A stretch of 64,000 nt of DNA, from the NCBI RefSeq assembly GCF_018882295.1, contig NZ_JACVOR010000001.1:558001-622000 (forward strand), in the 5' to 3' direction. Shown piece after piece: positions 45,472-53,162 of this stretch (position 1 is its first letter; each line of letters begins with the position of its first letter). The translations under genes and the position numbers were made by a program. The notes below the pieces were generated by a model. It was not told where the DNA came from, did no database searches, and saw only the letters and a program-made list of their open reading frames with translations. Source of the DNA: Polynucleobacter sp. 80A-SIGWE (GTDB lineage Bacteria > Pseudomonadota > Gammaproteobacteria > Burkholderiales > Burkholderiaceae).

Positions 45472-45846
45472 GTGAATATGAATACGAAAGCAATTGTCTT
45501 ATTTGGCCATGGTGCCCGTGATGCCCGCTGGCGCGAGCCCTTTGACCGCTTGGCCTCCTTGTGGAAAGCCCAGCATGCCGATACTTTGGTGGAGTTAGCC
45601 TTCTTGGAGCTAATGCAGCCTAGCCTTGAAGAAGCTATTGCATCTTTAGTGGATGCTGGTGCAGTGGAGGTAGTTGTGGTGCCAGTCTTTTTTGGGCAAG
45701 GCGGTCATTTGCGGAATGACTTCCCGGTATTGCTTTCAGCTTGTCAGGAAAAATTCCCCGGGGTAGCTTTAAGCGCTACGCCTGCTGTTGGTGAGGATGA
45801 GGCTGTCTTGCAGGCTATTGTGGATTTCAGCGCTAGAGCTATTTAA
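45472..45846 (+). CDS. Sirohydrochlorin chelatase-like protein (short CbiX/SirB)
   Basis: 124 residues of the small CbiX type: AIVLFGHGARDARWREPF with the metal-binding His near residue 13, and VVVPVFFGQGGHLRND with the second His. It may insert iron into sirohydrochlorin to make siroheme for the sulfite reductase nearby. The start is GTG at 45472 or ATG at 45478. Its 3' end overlaps the opposite-strand cobA gene by 78 bases. Confidence 0.82.
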   Translation: MNMNTKAIVLFGHGARDARWREPFDRLASLWKAQHADTLVELAFLELMQPSLEEAIASLVDAGAVEVVVVPVFFGQGGHLRNDFPVLLSACQEKFPGVALSATPAVGEDEAVLQAIVDFSARAI

Positions 45847-46650
45847 GCTTTCTGCTTGTTTGTTAGTTTCCTCATTGTTAGCTTCATGACTGGTTCGCTG
45901 CTTTTCTCTTAAAGCTTCACCAACCATAATGAGTGCCGGTGATGCGCTATCAAACCAATCATTTGCTTTGCCCTCAGCTAACTCTCCGAGCGTGCTAGAC
46001 CAGTGACGTTCATTCTGAGTACTCACTGCCTCCAAAATATGTACAGGTGTATTGCTAGTATGGTTTGAGCTATTTGTAATTAGCTGCTTGGCAATATTTG
46101 CAGCATCTTTACGACCCATGTAATACACCAGAGTATCTGCTTGCGGGTTTTGAATTGGCTGTTTTTGGATTTCACTATCAGTTAGATTGTCGGTGCCTTG
46201 TGCCAAGGTGACAAAAGCAACACTACGCGAGACCCCACGCAATGTGAGCGATTGCTGAATGGCTGCTGCACCTGCTAATGCAGCTGTGATGCCAGGTACC
46301 ACATCTACTTCAATGCCGTGTTTTTTCAGGGCTTGAATTTCTTCGTCGGCACGACCAAACATCATAGGATCACCACCTTTGAGGCGAACAATGGTTTGAT
46401 GTTTCTGTGCGGCATCGATTAAGCGCTTATTGATAAAGTGTTGCGCTGAAGATAATTTCCCACAACGCTTGCCTACTGGCACTTGAATAGCTTGCGAAGA
46501 AAGATCGAGCATTGCAGGATCAACCAAAGCATCATGAAAAACAATATCCGCTTTCCCCAGGAGTTTTGCACCGCGCACAGTGATGAGATCGGCTGCACCT
46601 GGTCCAGCACCAACTAAATATACTTTGCCGAGTTTATTTGAATTACTCAT
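45769..46650 (-). CDS. cobA: Uroporphyrinogen-III C-methyltransferase
   Basis: It makes precorrin-2 (towards siroheme) by methylating uroporphyrinogen III. It has 293 residues, with KVYLVGAGPGAADLITVRG, then VRLKGGDPMMFGRADEEI, GITAALAGAAAIQQ and YYMGRKDAA. A C-terminal tail (about 245-293) rich in N, E and S is not part of the SUMT fold, and its last 26 codons are antisense to cbiX. It lies next to the DUF934 and sulfite reductase genes, in a sulfate-assimilation context. Confidence 0.92.
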   Translation of the reverse strand: MSNSNKLGKVYLVGAGPGAADLITVRGAKLLGKADIVFHDALVDPAMLDLSSQAIQVPVGKRCGKLSSAQHFINKRLIDAAQKHQTIVRLKGGDPMMFGRADEEIQALKKHGIEVDVVPGITAALAGAAAIQQSLTLRGVSRSVAFVTLAQGTDNLTDSEIQKQPIQNPQADTLVYYMGRKDAANIAKQLITNSSNHTSNTPVHILEAVSTQNERHWSSTLGELAEGKANDWFDSASPALIMVGEALREKQRTSHEANNEETNKQAESLNSSSAEIHNSLQDSLILTNSRRSA

Positions 46651-46671
46651 GGTGTCTGTGTTATCCCTGAC

Positions 46672-47220
46672 TTAAGCGACTGCTTGAGTACTGCGTGTAT
46701 CGCGCCAGCTATTTTGTGTGGTCACGCTATAGAGATCAAATTGCTTCAGTCCGATGCCGAGGTCTTGATCAGGACGCAGTTCAAAAGCATCAAAGCCTAC
46801 GCGTGCGCCTTGCAAGAGTTGATCAATTAAGACATCCCCGATCGCACGGACTTCACCTTGCCACTCAAAGCGATTTCTGAGGAGTGCTGCAGTACTAAAG
46901 CTTCTGCCATCTCGAAAAATAGGGAAATGCGCGCCAACTACCGGCCATAAGAATTTAGCATCTTCAATGATGTCAGCATGCTTGAGAATGTCATCATCGG
47001 CGGCAAACCACGCGCCAATCTCTCCTTTGCCTGCTTTATCTAGTACATCCGCGTTCTTGTGATGCGTGATCCACCAATGAAATGGTACGAGCACTTTATG
47101 AAATCCATGCTCTAGGTCTGGAATGCCGCCTTCATCACGCTCGCCATCCCAGACTTGCCATTTATTAGCAATCACTGTGGGTTTGCCATCTTTTGGAAAG
47201 TAAATAATCTGTTGGTTCAT
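46672..47220 (-). CDS. DUF934 family protein (sulfite reductase associated)
   Basis: 182 residues matching the DUF934 pattern: DGRSFSTAALLRNRFEWQGEVRAIGDVLIDQL and FDAFELRPDQDLG. The function is unproven. Its place directly after a sulfite reductase hemoprotein gene is conserved in betaproteobacteria, and a role in electron delivery or assembly has been suggested. It starts 13 bases after the upstream stop and is clearly in the same transcript. Confidence 0.82.
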   Translation of the reverse strand: MNQQIIYFPKDGKPTVIANKWQVWDGERDEGGIPDLEHGFHKVLVPFHWWITHHKNADVLDKAGKGEIGAWFAADDDILKHADIIEDAKFLWPVVGAHFPIFRDGRSFSTAALLRNRFEWQGEVRAIGDVLIDQLLQGARVGFDAFELRPDQDLGIGLKQFDLYSVTTQNSWRDTRSTQAVA

Positions 47221-47233
47221 AGTTTTTCCATGA

Positions 47234-48940
47234 TTAAGCTATCGCCCCTTTGGAGTGCTTGCCATTGTTCTTGTAGGCCGCTTCTTTAAAGGGTGTTACA
47301 CCAAGGCGACGGTAGGTCTCAATGAAAGGTTCATCGCCTGTGCGTTGTTCAACGTACGTATTAATCAAGCTGGTCATGACGTCGGGAATTTCATTGGCGT
47401 AGAAAGAGGGTCCAATTACTTTGCCAATAGAGGCATCGTTGCCTTGCTCTCCACCTAAGGTGATTTGATACCACTCCTCACCATCTTTATCCACGCCTAA
47501 TACACCAATATTGCCAACGTGGTGGTGGCCGCAAGAGTTGATGCAACCTGAAATATTCAAACTAATATCACCCAAATCAAATAAGTAATCCAAATTGTCA
47601 AATCGTTCTTGAATCGCCTTAGCAATGGGGAGTGATTTTGCATTGGCTAGTGAGCAGAAGTCGCCACCAGGACAAGCAATGATGTCAGTAAGCAATCCAA
47701 TATTGGGTAGGGCTAGATTGTTATTCTTAGCCGCGCGCCAAAGATTGAGTAATTGTGTTTGCTCAACATCGGCGAGCACTAAGTTTTGTTCATGCGTAAC
47801 GCGTAATTCGCCAAAGCTGTATTGGTCTGCTAAGTCGGCTATGGCATTCATTTGGGCGCTGGTTGCATCACCAGGAGCAATAGTGCCATGGGGCTTGAGC
47901 GACAGGATTACGCTGGCATAGCCAGGTATTTGATGGGGTTTAACATTACGCTCCAACCAACGAGCAAAGGCAGCTCTTTCGGTCTCTGGTGCGCTGGCTA
48001 GAACAACTTCATCGCTCACTGCATTGAGCTTTTGATATGCAGGCTTAGTAAAGTGCTTAGCAACGCGTTCCCACTCAAGCTGTGTGAAATTATCTTTACT
48101 CTGTTTTGCTTCATTGTGAAGGTTTGCCCATTCACCTTCGACTTGGCGTGCGAATTCTTCCGGCCCTAAAGCTTTTACTAAAATCTTGATGCGTGCCTTG
48201 TAAAGATTATCTCTTCTGCCAAAGCGGTTATACACACGTAAGAGGGCGGTCAAATAACTTGGTAGCACTTGCCATGGCAAGCCTTGTTTAATTAATGATC
48301 CCAGTATGGGTGTGCGACCCATGCCACCACCAGCGTAGATATCGGCAGTTAATTCTCCTGCAGCATTTTTCTTGAGCTCAATACCGACGTCATGGCAGAG
48401 CAAGACGGTGCGATCTTCTTTAGCACCATTAATTGCAAACTTAAATTTGCGCGGTAGATGAGCAAACTCAGGATGCAAGGTTGACCATTGACGCAGCAGT
48501 TCGCAAACTGGGCGTGGGTCAATGTATTCATCGGCGGCAACACCAGCAAAGGCATCACTTGTGATGTTGCGAATACAGTTGCCCGATGTCTGAATCGCAT
48601 GCATCTCTACTTTGGCTAATTCTGCCAAGATGTCTGGAGTTTGCTCTAGCTCAACCCAATTGAACTGAATGTTTTGACGGGTAGTGAAGTGCCCATAACC
48701 ACGATCGTACTTATCCGCAATGAAGGCAAGCGTGCGAAGCTGCTTGGCACTCAATAAGCCATAGGGAATGGCAATGCGCAGCATATATGCATGGCGCTGA
48801 TGGTAGAGACCATTCTGTAGACGGAGCGGGCGGAATTCTTCTTCGGCTAAGGTGCCGTTTAGACGACGTTCAACCTGGTCTCGGAATTGGATAACCCGTT
48901 GATCTACAAGGGTTTGGTCAATATGGTCATATTTGTACAT
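47234..48940 (-). CDS. cysI: Sulfite reductase hemoprotein (CysI/NirA family)
   Basis: 568 residues. It reduces sulfite to sulfide using siroheme and a [4Fe-4S] cluster. The first half carries the ferredoxin-like domain (LPRKFKFAINGA near 155-170; SGNCIRNITSDAFAG). The cluster motif is TDIIACPGGDFCSLANAKS and, further on, ISGCINSCGHHHVGNIG, giving four Cys in the CX5C...CX3C arrangement. No CysJ flavoprotein is visible; the DUF934 partner follows. A 12-bp palindrome lies in its upstream region. Confidence 0.9.
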   Translation of the reverse strand: MYKYDHIDQTLVDQRVIQFRDQVERRLNGTLAEEEFRPLRLQNGLYHQRHAYMLRIAIPYGLLSAKQLRTLAFIADKYDRGYGHFTTRQNIQFNWVELEQTPDILAELAKVEMHAIQTSGNCIRNITSDAFAGVAADEYIDPRPVCELLRQWSTLHPEFAHLPRKFKFAINGAKEDRTVLLCHDVGIELKKNAAGELTADIYAGGGMGRTPILGSLIKQGLPWQVLPSYLTALLRVYNRFGRRDNLYKARIKILVKALGPEEFARQVEGEWANLHNEAKQSKDNFTQLEWERVAKHFTKPAYQKLNAVSDEVVLASAPETERAAFARWLERNVKPHQIPGYASVILSLKPHGTIAPGDATSAQMNAIADLADQYSFGELRVTHEQNLVLADVEQTQLLNLWRAAKNNNLALPNIGLLTDIIACPGGDFCSLANAKSLPIAKAIQERFDNLDYLFDLGDISLNISGCINSCGHHHVGNIGVLGVDKDGEEWYQITLGGEQGNDASIGKVIGPSFYANEIPDVMTSLINTYVEQRTGDEPFIETYRRLGVTPFKEAAYKNNGKHSKGAIA

Positions 48941-48990
48941 AGACCCATATTGTCTGGGGCTATGTCCATAACTACAAATACTTAAATATT

Positions 48991-49022
48991 GAATCTATAT
49001 ATCCATTTCTATATATAGATTC
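48991..49022. promoter_or_regulatory. 12-bp perfect inverted repeat upstream of cysI
   Basis: GAATCTATATAT (48991-49002) and ATATATAGATTC (49011-49022) with an 8-base spacer, 50 bases before the sulfite reductase start on the minus strand. A LysR-type (CysB-like) operator is a candidate; a hairpin is possible. The divergent higB promoter (TATAAT at 49094) lies 70 bases further on. Confidence 0.55.
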
Positions 49023-49104
49023 GGTGCCCATGCCAGGTAGATATTTAAGTAAAAGTAACAAAAGTTCCATATAAAAGGTTCTGTTTGGTAGAATATAATG
49101 GCAT

Positions 49105-49383
49105 ATGATCCATTCATTCTCATGTGCGGAAACCCAATCCCTCTTTAATAGTCACATGTCCCAAAGATTTAAGGCCGTAGAGAGAGTTGCTAGGCGCAAG
49201 TTGTTGCAATTACATGCTGCCACTGAATTGCAAAGTTTGAGGATTCCGCCGGGAAATAGATTGGAGATGCTTCTTGGTAATAGAAAAGGGTGTCACAGTA
49301 TTCGTATTAATGAGCAGTGGCGTATCTGTTTCGTTTGGAAAACCGATGGAGCTTATGAGGTGGAGATAGTGGATTACCACTGA
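49105..49383 (+). CDS. higB: HigB toxin (RelE/ParE superfamily)
   Basis: 92 residues with the HigB/RelE-like pattern: MIHSFSCAETQSLFN, RRKLLQLHAATELQSLR, GCHSIRINEQWRICFVW and EIVDYH at the end, which form the RNase fold with the basic residues and terminal YH. It cuts mRNA on the ribosome. A TATAAT lies only five bases upstream of the ATG, so the transcript may be nearly leaderless. The toxin precedes the antitoxin, as is typical of HigBA. Confidence 0.88.
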   Translation: MIHSFSCAETQSLFNSHMSQRFKAVERVARRKLLQLHAATELQSLRIPPGNRLEMLLGNRKGCHSIRINEQWRICFVWKTDGAYEVEIVDYH

Positions 49384-49393
49384 GAGGAACTTG

Positions 49394-49699
49394 ATGTCAA
49401 AACTATTAGATGAAATTCATCCTGGCGAAATATTGCTGGAAGATTTTATGAAGCCGATGGGAATCACTGCGCGCCAGATTGCCGCCGATATTGATGTATC
49501 TCCAAGTCGGATTAGTGAAATTGTTAATGGAGCTCGCCCAATCACTGCAGACACAGCAATACGTCTAGGTTTATTTTTTAGAATGGATCCAAAGTTCTGG
49601 TTAAACCTACAGATGGAACATGACATCAGGGTGGCCAAAAGAACCTTGCAGAAAGAAATAGAGCCGCGCATTAGAGTCTTTCAAATGGCAGCTGCTTAA
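49394..49699 (+). CDS. higA: HigA antitoxin (XRE family)
   Basis: 101 residues. It neutralises HigB and represses the operon through a helix-turn-helix: TARQIAADIDVSPSRISEIVNG (about 25-46) and the HigA-specific PGEILLEDFMKPMGI and MDPKFWLNLQMEHD. The start is the ATG at 49394, 10 bases after the higB stop, preceded by GAGGA. A strong bidirectional terminator follows. Confidence 0.9.
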   Translation: MSKLLDEIHPGEILLEDFMKPMGITARQIAADIDVSPSRISEIVNGARPITADTAIRLGLFFRMDPKFWLNLQMEHDIRVAKRTLQKEIEPRIRVFQMAAA

Positions 49700-49739
49700 A
49701 AAGAATAAAGCCCCAACTAACTGGGGCTTTATTCTTTTA
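49700..49739. terminator. Bidirectional rho-independent terminator after higA
   Basis: A 16-bp stem: AAAGAATAAAGCCCCA (49700-49715) pairs with TGGGGCTTTATTCTTT (49722-49737), loop six bases, with T/A-runs on both sides. It separates higBA from the minus-strand gene at 49755. Confidence 0.9.
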
Positions 49740-49754
49740 TGGGTCAAAAATGCT

Positions 49755-50126
49755 CTAGAGGCTAAATTCTCGGTAATGTCTGTAGAGGTTAGCAATCGAT
49801 GCGAATCCTAGAACTACGATCAGAACAGCAAAAAGATAGTCAATCGTCAGGTAGGTAAACACGCCCGTTTGAACAGCAATCGCCGCGGCAACAAAGGCGG
49901 CAATTGCACCAAGCATCACTAACTTGAAGTTTGGGATAAATGCACCCAGAGTAATGGCAACAAATAGCAGAATCAGCTCGGAAACCAATTGATCCGCCAT
50001 TAAGAAGATGCCGTTGGTGAACTCCGGGTTAGTCAGCTTGCCAACGATGGCAAGTACCAGAATGCTGCCCAGTACTGCAAAGTTGAGTTTTGCTTTCTTG
50101 AGAATGGTGAGAAGTTGATCATTCAT
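49755..50126 (-). CDS. Hypothetical membrane protein
   Basis: 123 residues with four predicted membrane helices (about 15-32, 40-60, 68-87 and 92-112). I do not recognise a family. The basic N-terminus (KKAKLN) and C-terminal YRHYREF suggest a small integral protein. It is in a group with two further membrane proteins (50166, 50579); 39 bases separate it from the next minus-strand gene, so they may be one transcript. Confidence 0.65.
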   Translation of the reverse strand: MNDQLLTILKKAKLNFAVLGSILVLAIVGKLTNPEFTNGIFLMADQLVSELILLFVAITLGAFIPNFKLVMLGAIAAFVAAAIAVQTGVFTYLTIDYLFAVLIVVLGFASIANLYRHYREFSL

Positions 50127-50165
50127 ATGGGCGCATTACTCCTGGATTCTTGCTTGTCTTGGTGC

Positions 50166-50393
50166 TTAGTAATTAGGGCTGCCGCTGAAAACAAAGCTGA
50201 TGCCAATCCATAAGAGGATGAAGGCGATCAAAATAGTGAAGCCTAGTTTCTTGAGGAAATATCCCAAGGTATCCATATAAGCTTCGTCATTACGACCAAA
50301 GTATTGGTCAAAGCGCTTCCAAACTAATCGACCCACTACGAGTGGCAATAGCATGGCAACAATGCCAAGAACAACGGTGAGAGTGGTATCCAT
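50166..50393 (-). CDS. Hypothetical small membrane protein
   Basis: 75 residues with two hydrophobic stretches (about 3-22 and 50-70) and a charged middle (KRFDQYFGRNDEAYMDT). No family recognised. It probably precedes the gene at 49755 in the same transcript. Confidence 0.6.
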   Translation of the reverse strand: MDTTLTVVLGIVAMLLPLVVGRLVWKRFDQYFGRNDEAYMDTLGYFLKKLGFTILIAFILLWIGISFVFSGSPNY

Positions 50394-50578
50394 CTAAATT
50401 CAATACTTTCTTATGCTGGCGGCTAGTTACTAGCCATATAAAAGAAGTAAGAATACCCGTTTTTCCTACGCACCTATTGCACTCGAAGGCTTGCTAAGCC
50501 TGATTTATGCTCTAAAACCCTGACTTTGTTGATACAGTAGAGTCTTTAGCAGTCAATATTTCTTCGAAAGCGTTCAAT

Positions 50579-51157
50579 ATGACCGAATTATCCCTAAGCC
50601 AAATTAAAGAAATCCGCGCTGCGGTCCTGGGTGCCGCAGCTAAAGTACCTGGTGCATTAATTGGCATGGGCGTTCTTTTTATTGCCTTGGGAATGATTGG
50701 TATCGCTGGCCAGACATTGTTTTCATTCGTCACTATTAATGTATTGGGCGCATTCTTGATCTTTGGCGGTGCAGTGCAATTTGCCCATGCCCTCAAATCA
50801 ACCGGCTGGAAGAGTGTTGGTATTCAAGTGGTATTAGCTGTTTTGTATATTGCCGCTGGTGTGTACACTTGGGCCTTCCCGATTCCTGCTTTAGAAGCTA
50901 TTACCTTGTGGCTTGCTGCAATCTTTTTTATTACCGGCTTTCTGCGTTTGATTTCTGCATTCCAGCATCGTCATTTCCGTGAATGGTTCTGGTTGGTTTT
51001 GTCTTCTGCTATTTCCATCTTGATGGGCGTGCTCATCATGAACGGTTATCCAGAAAGCAGCTTGTGGTTGCCTGGTTTACTCATTGCGATTGAATTGCTT
51101 TTGCAAGGCTGGTCATTGTTGTTCTTGGGCCTGGCAGCGCGTTCATTAACTAAATAA
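50579..51157 (+). CDS. HdeD/DUF308 family membrane protein
   Basis: 192 residues with about six membrane helices in three pairs, and GALIGMGVLFIALGMIGI, FGGAVQFAHALKSTGWKSV and LAAIFFITGFLRLISAFQHR, typical of HdeD-like proteins. E. coli HdeD is part of an acid-stress response; here the role is unknown. It is followed 38 bases later by a small basic protein. Confidence 0.8.
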   Translation: MTELSLSQIKEIRAAVLGAAAKVPGALIGMGVLFIALGMIGIAGQTLFSFVTINVLGAFLIFGGAVQFAHALKSTGWKSVGIQVVLAVLYIAAGVYTWAFPIPALEAITLWLAAIFFITGFLRLISAFQHRHFREWFWLVLSSAISILMGVLIMNGYPESSLWLPGLLIAIELLLQGWSLLFLGLAARSLTK

Positions 51158-51195
51158 AAATAGAGCCGTAGAACTTATTTAGAAATGTAAATGTT

Positions 51196-51384
51196 ATGTC
51201 AATGAAAAAAACCGATCTGTATAAAAACCTAGCTCTGACAACTGCGCAGCGTATGAAGAATGCAGCTAAGACGCCAAAGCCAGGTGCTGCGGAGAGTATT
51301 GCGAAAACCAAAAAAGAGCTTGCCAGTAGCAATCCTATGCTGGCCTCTTTGATGGGCAAGACAAAGCCCGAGAAATCCAAATAA
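51196..51384 (+). CDS. Small basic hypothetical protein
   Basis: 62 residues, Lys/Ala-rich (MKKTDLYKNLALTTAQRMKN and SMLAS-like middle), no membrane segments, a basic tail (KTKPEKSK). No family recognised. It may be cotranscribed with the HdeD-like gene. Strong start: ATG at 51196 with AAATGT upstream is not a clear ribosome site, so the start is moderately sure. Confidence 0.5.
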   Translation: MSMKKTDLYKNLALTTAQRMKNAAKTPKPGAAESIAKTKKELASSNPMLASLMGKTKPEKSK

Positions 51385-51435
51385 TTACTCTTCATAAGCG
51401 CTCTTTATTAATTTGAGTGCAGGTCTATTTCTGTT

Positions 51436-52512
51436 TTGAAGCAAACCCAACCCCTTTTCTTAATTGATCTTCTCAAGGTCATCGCAGCGCTGTTAATCAT
51501 CTTGCACCACCTATCTAGCTACGGCCAGATTGCAGAAGATGCGCGCTCAGTATTACCAGGCTTAATGACGTTGCTCTTTGAATACGGTCGCTATGCCGTG
51601 CAAATCTTTTTAGTAATGGCGGGATACTTGGCAACCCAGTCCCTCACGCGCTTCGCTAATGCGAAATTCAGTAGCCAGAATTTGCTGCGAGTGATCATCA
51701 ATCGCTATTTACGCTTATTCGCTCCTTACATTGCCGCTTTGATTTTCACGATTCTCTGCGCTTGGATTGCGCGCTTTTGGGTGAACGATGAGTTTGTTGG
51801 CGAGCAAGAGACGCTGAGCCAATTTATAGCCCACCTATTTTTTCTGCAGGGCATTCTGGGTCTTGACTCGATCTCTGCGGGTGCTTGGTATGTCGCGATT
51901 GACTGGCAGTTGTACTCAGTGCTGGCAGTACTGCTCATTTCTTTTTCTTCTTATCAAGCTTTGATATGGCTGATCAGCATTGTTGCTGTGAGCTCTTTGT
52001 TGTACTTCAATCGTTCCGCACAATACGAGGCCTACTTTATTTACTTCATTGGCTCTTATGGTCTTGGCGTATTGGCTTATCTCTCTAAGAACTTTGCTGA
52101 TAAGAAGATTCAAAACTTAGCTAAGTTTGCACTCATTGCTATTGGAGTGCTTATTGCGGTTTCCACATTTCAACAAGTATGGTTGCGCAACTTCTTGGCT
52201 TGGTTTGTGGCTTTACTGTTGTTTGTGTGGGGAAATACTACTTATCCTAGCGCTGGATCCGCAGCCCGCGGATTGAAGGTAGCAACGCTACGTGCGATTG
52301 CTTGGGCTAGTCCACGCTCTTACTGTGCCTTCTTAATTCACTTTGCATTTATCTTGTTGGCAAATACGCTCTACATTGCCTCTGGAATGCAAGCTCATGA
52401 AAGCGGTCTGATTGCAATTGGCTTGATGTTGGGGGTTGTGGTGTGTAGCACTATTGCTGCTAGCTACATGTATCGTTGGGTGGAGATTCCCTCAGCGAAG
52501 CTGAAGATTTAA
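51436..52512 (+). CDS. Acyltransferase 3 family membrane protein
   Basis: 358 residues with about ten membrane helices, the OafA/NolL family. The start LIDLLKVIAALLIILHHL (with the catalytic His-Asp-like pattern of family 3) and FEYGRYAVQIFLVMAGYLATQSL fit. It would transfer acetyl or similar groups to an envelope glycan. The TTG at 51436 is the only start that keeps the first helix; there is no ATG near. It converges with the minus-strand darP, nine bases apart. Confidence 0.8.
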   Translation: MKQTQPLFLIDLLKVIAALLIILHHLSSYGQIAEDARSVLPGLMTLLFEYGRYAVQIFLVMAGYLATQSLTRFANAKFSSQNLLRVIINRYLRLFAPYIAALIFTILCAWIARFWVNDEFVGEQETLSQFIAHLFFLQGILGLDSISAGAWYVAIDWQLYSVLAVLLISFSSYQALIWLISIVAVSSLLYFNRSAQYEAYFIYFIGSYGLGVLAYLSKNFADKKIQNLAKFALIAIGVLIAVSTFQQVWLRNFLAWFVALLLFVWGNTTYPSAGSAARGLKVATLRAIAWASPRSYCAFLIHFAFILLANTLYIASGMQAHESGLIAIGLMLGVVVCSTIAASYMYRWVEIPSAKLKI

Positions 52513-52521
52513 AGCAACAGC

Positions 52522-53049
52522 TTAAATACCCATATCTTTCAAGACGCGGAAGATTTCTCGATAAGCCTTGGGAGGTTTATTAGCCTCTTTTTCTTTGCGG
52601 GCATTGCGGATGAGGGTGCGCATATTCTGAATATCCATGTCGGGATATTGCTCAATCATCTTAGTGAAAGTTTCATCGTTAGCAATCAATCGATCGCGAT
52701 AGGACTCTAGATGATGGAGCTTTGCAGTCTCGGTTTTGCTCACGCCCTGAATAGCATCTAAGCGCTTCTGAATAGCATCCAGCTCTTCTTCATCCAAAAA
52801 GCGCATGAGTTTGCCAAGATATTGCTTATGGCGACGAATCGCCTCAAAACTTTTAATCTTGTTGGTTTCTGCAATGGCAGCTTTGATAGCCTCATCAAGG
52901 GGGATAGTCTTTAAAGCATCACTACTAAGCGCTGCTAGAACCTCGGCCAGCTTTTGGCGCTCAGTCATCTGGCGCTTTAGCTCGGATTTGCTGGGCCCCT
53001 CATCAAGATCTTCTTTCTTGGGGGTGCGGTTCTTTTCATTGACATGCAT
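52522..53049 (-). CDS. darP: Ribosome-associated protein DarP (YjgA, DUF615)
   Basis: 175 residues, highly charged and helical. The core GPSKSELKRQMTERQKLAE and RRHKQYLGKLMRFLDEE matches the YjgA family, which aids late large-subunit assembly in E. coli. The first 20 residues (VNEKNRTPKKEDLDEG) are an acidic-basic leader typical of the family. It stands alone on the minus strand. Confidence 0.9.
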   Translation of the reverse strand: MHVNEKNRTPKKEDLDEGPSKSELKRQMTERQKLAEVLAALSSDALKTIPLDEAIKAAIAETNKIKSFEAIRRHKQYLGKLMRFLDEEELDAIQKRLDAIQGVSKTETAKLHHLESYRDRLIANDETFTKMIEQYPDMDIQNMRTLIRNARKEKEANKPPKAYREIFRVLKDMGI

Positions 53050-53162
53050 GGGGCTATTTTAGACGGGTATTTGCTGTTTCTAGCTGAATTGCCTAATTTC
53101 TTCCCATCGGAAGATTTGGTAAATAATAGAGTTTAAAAATAAGTATCTATAAAAGTAGAGAC

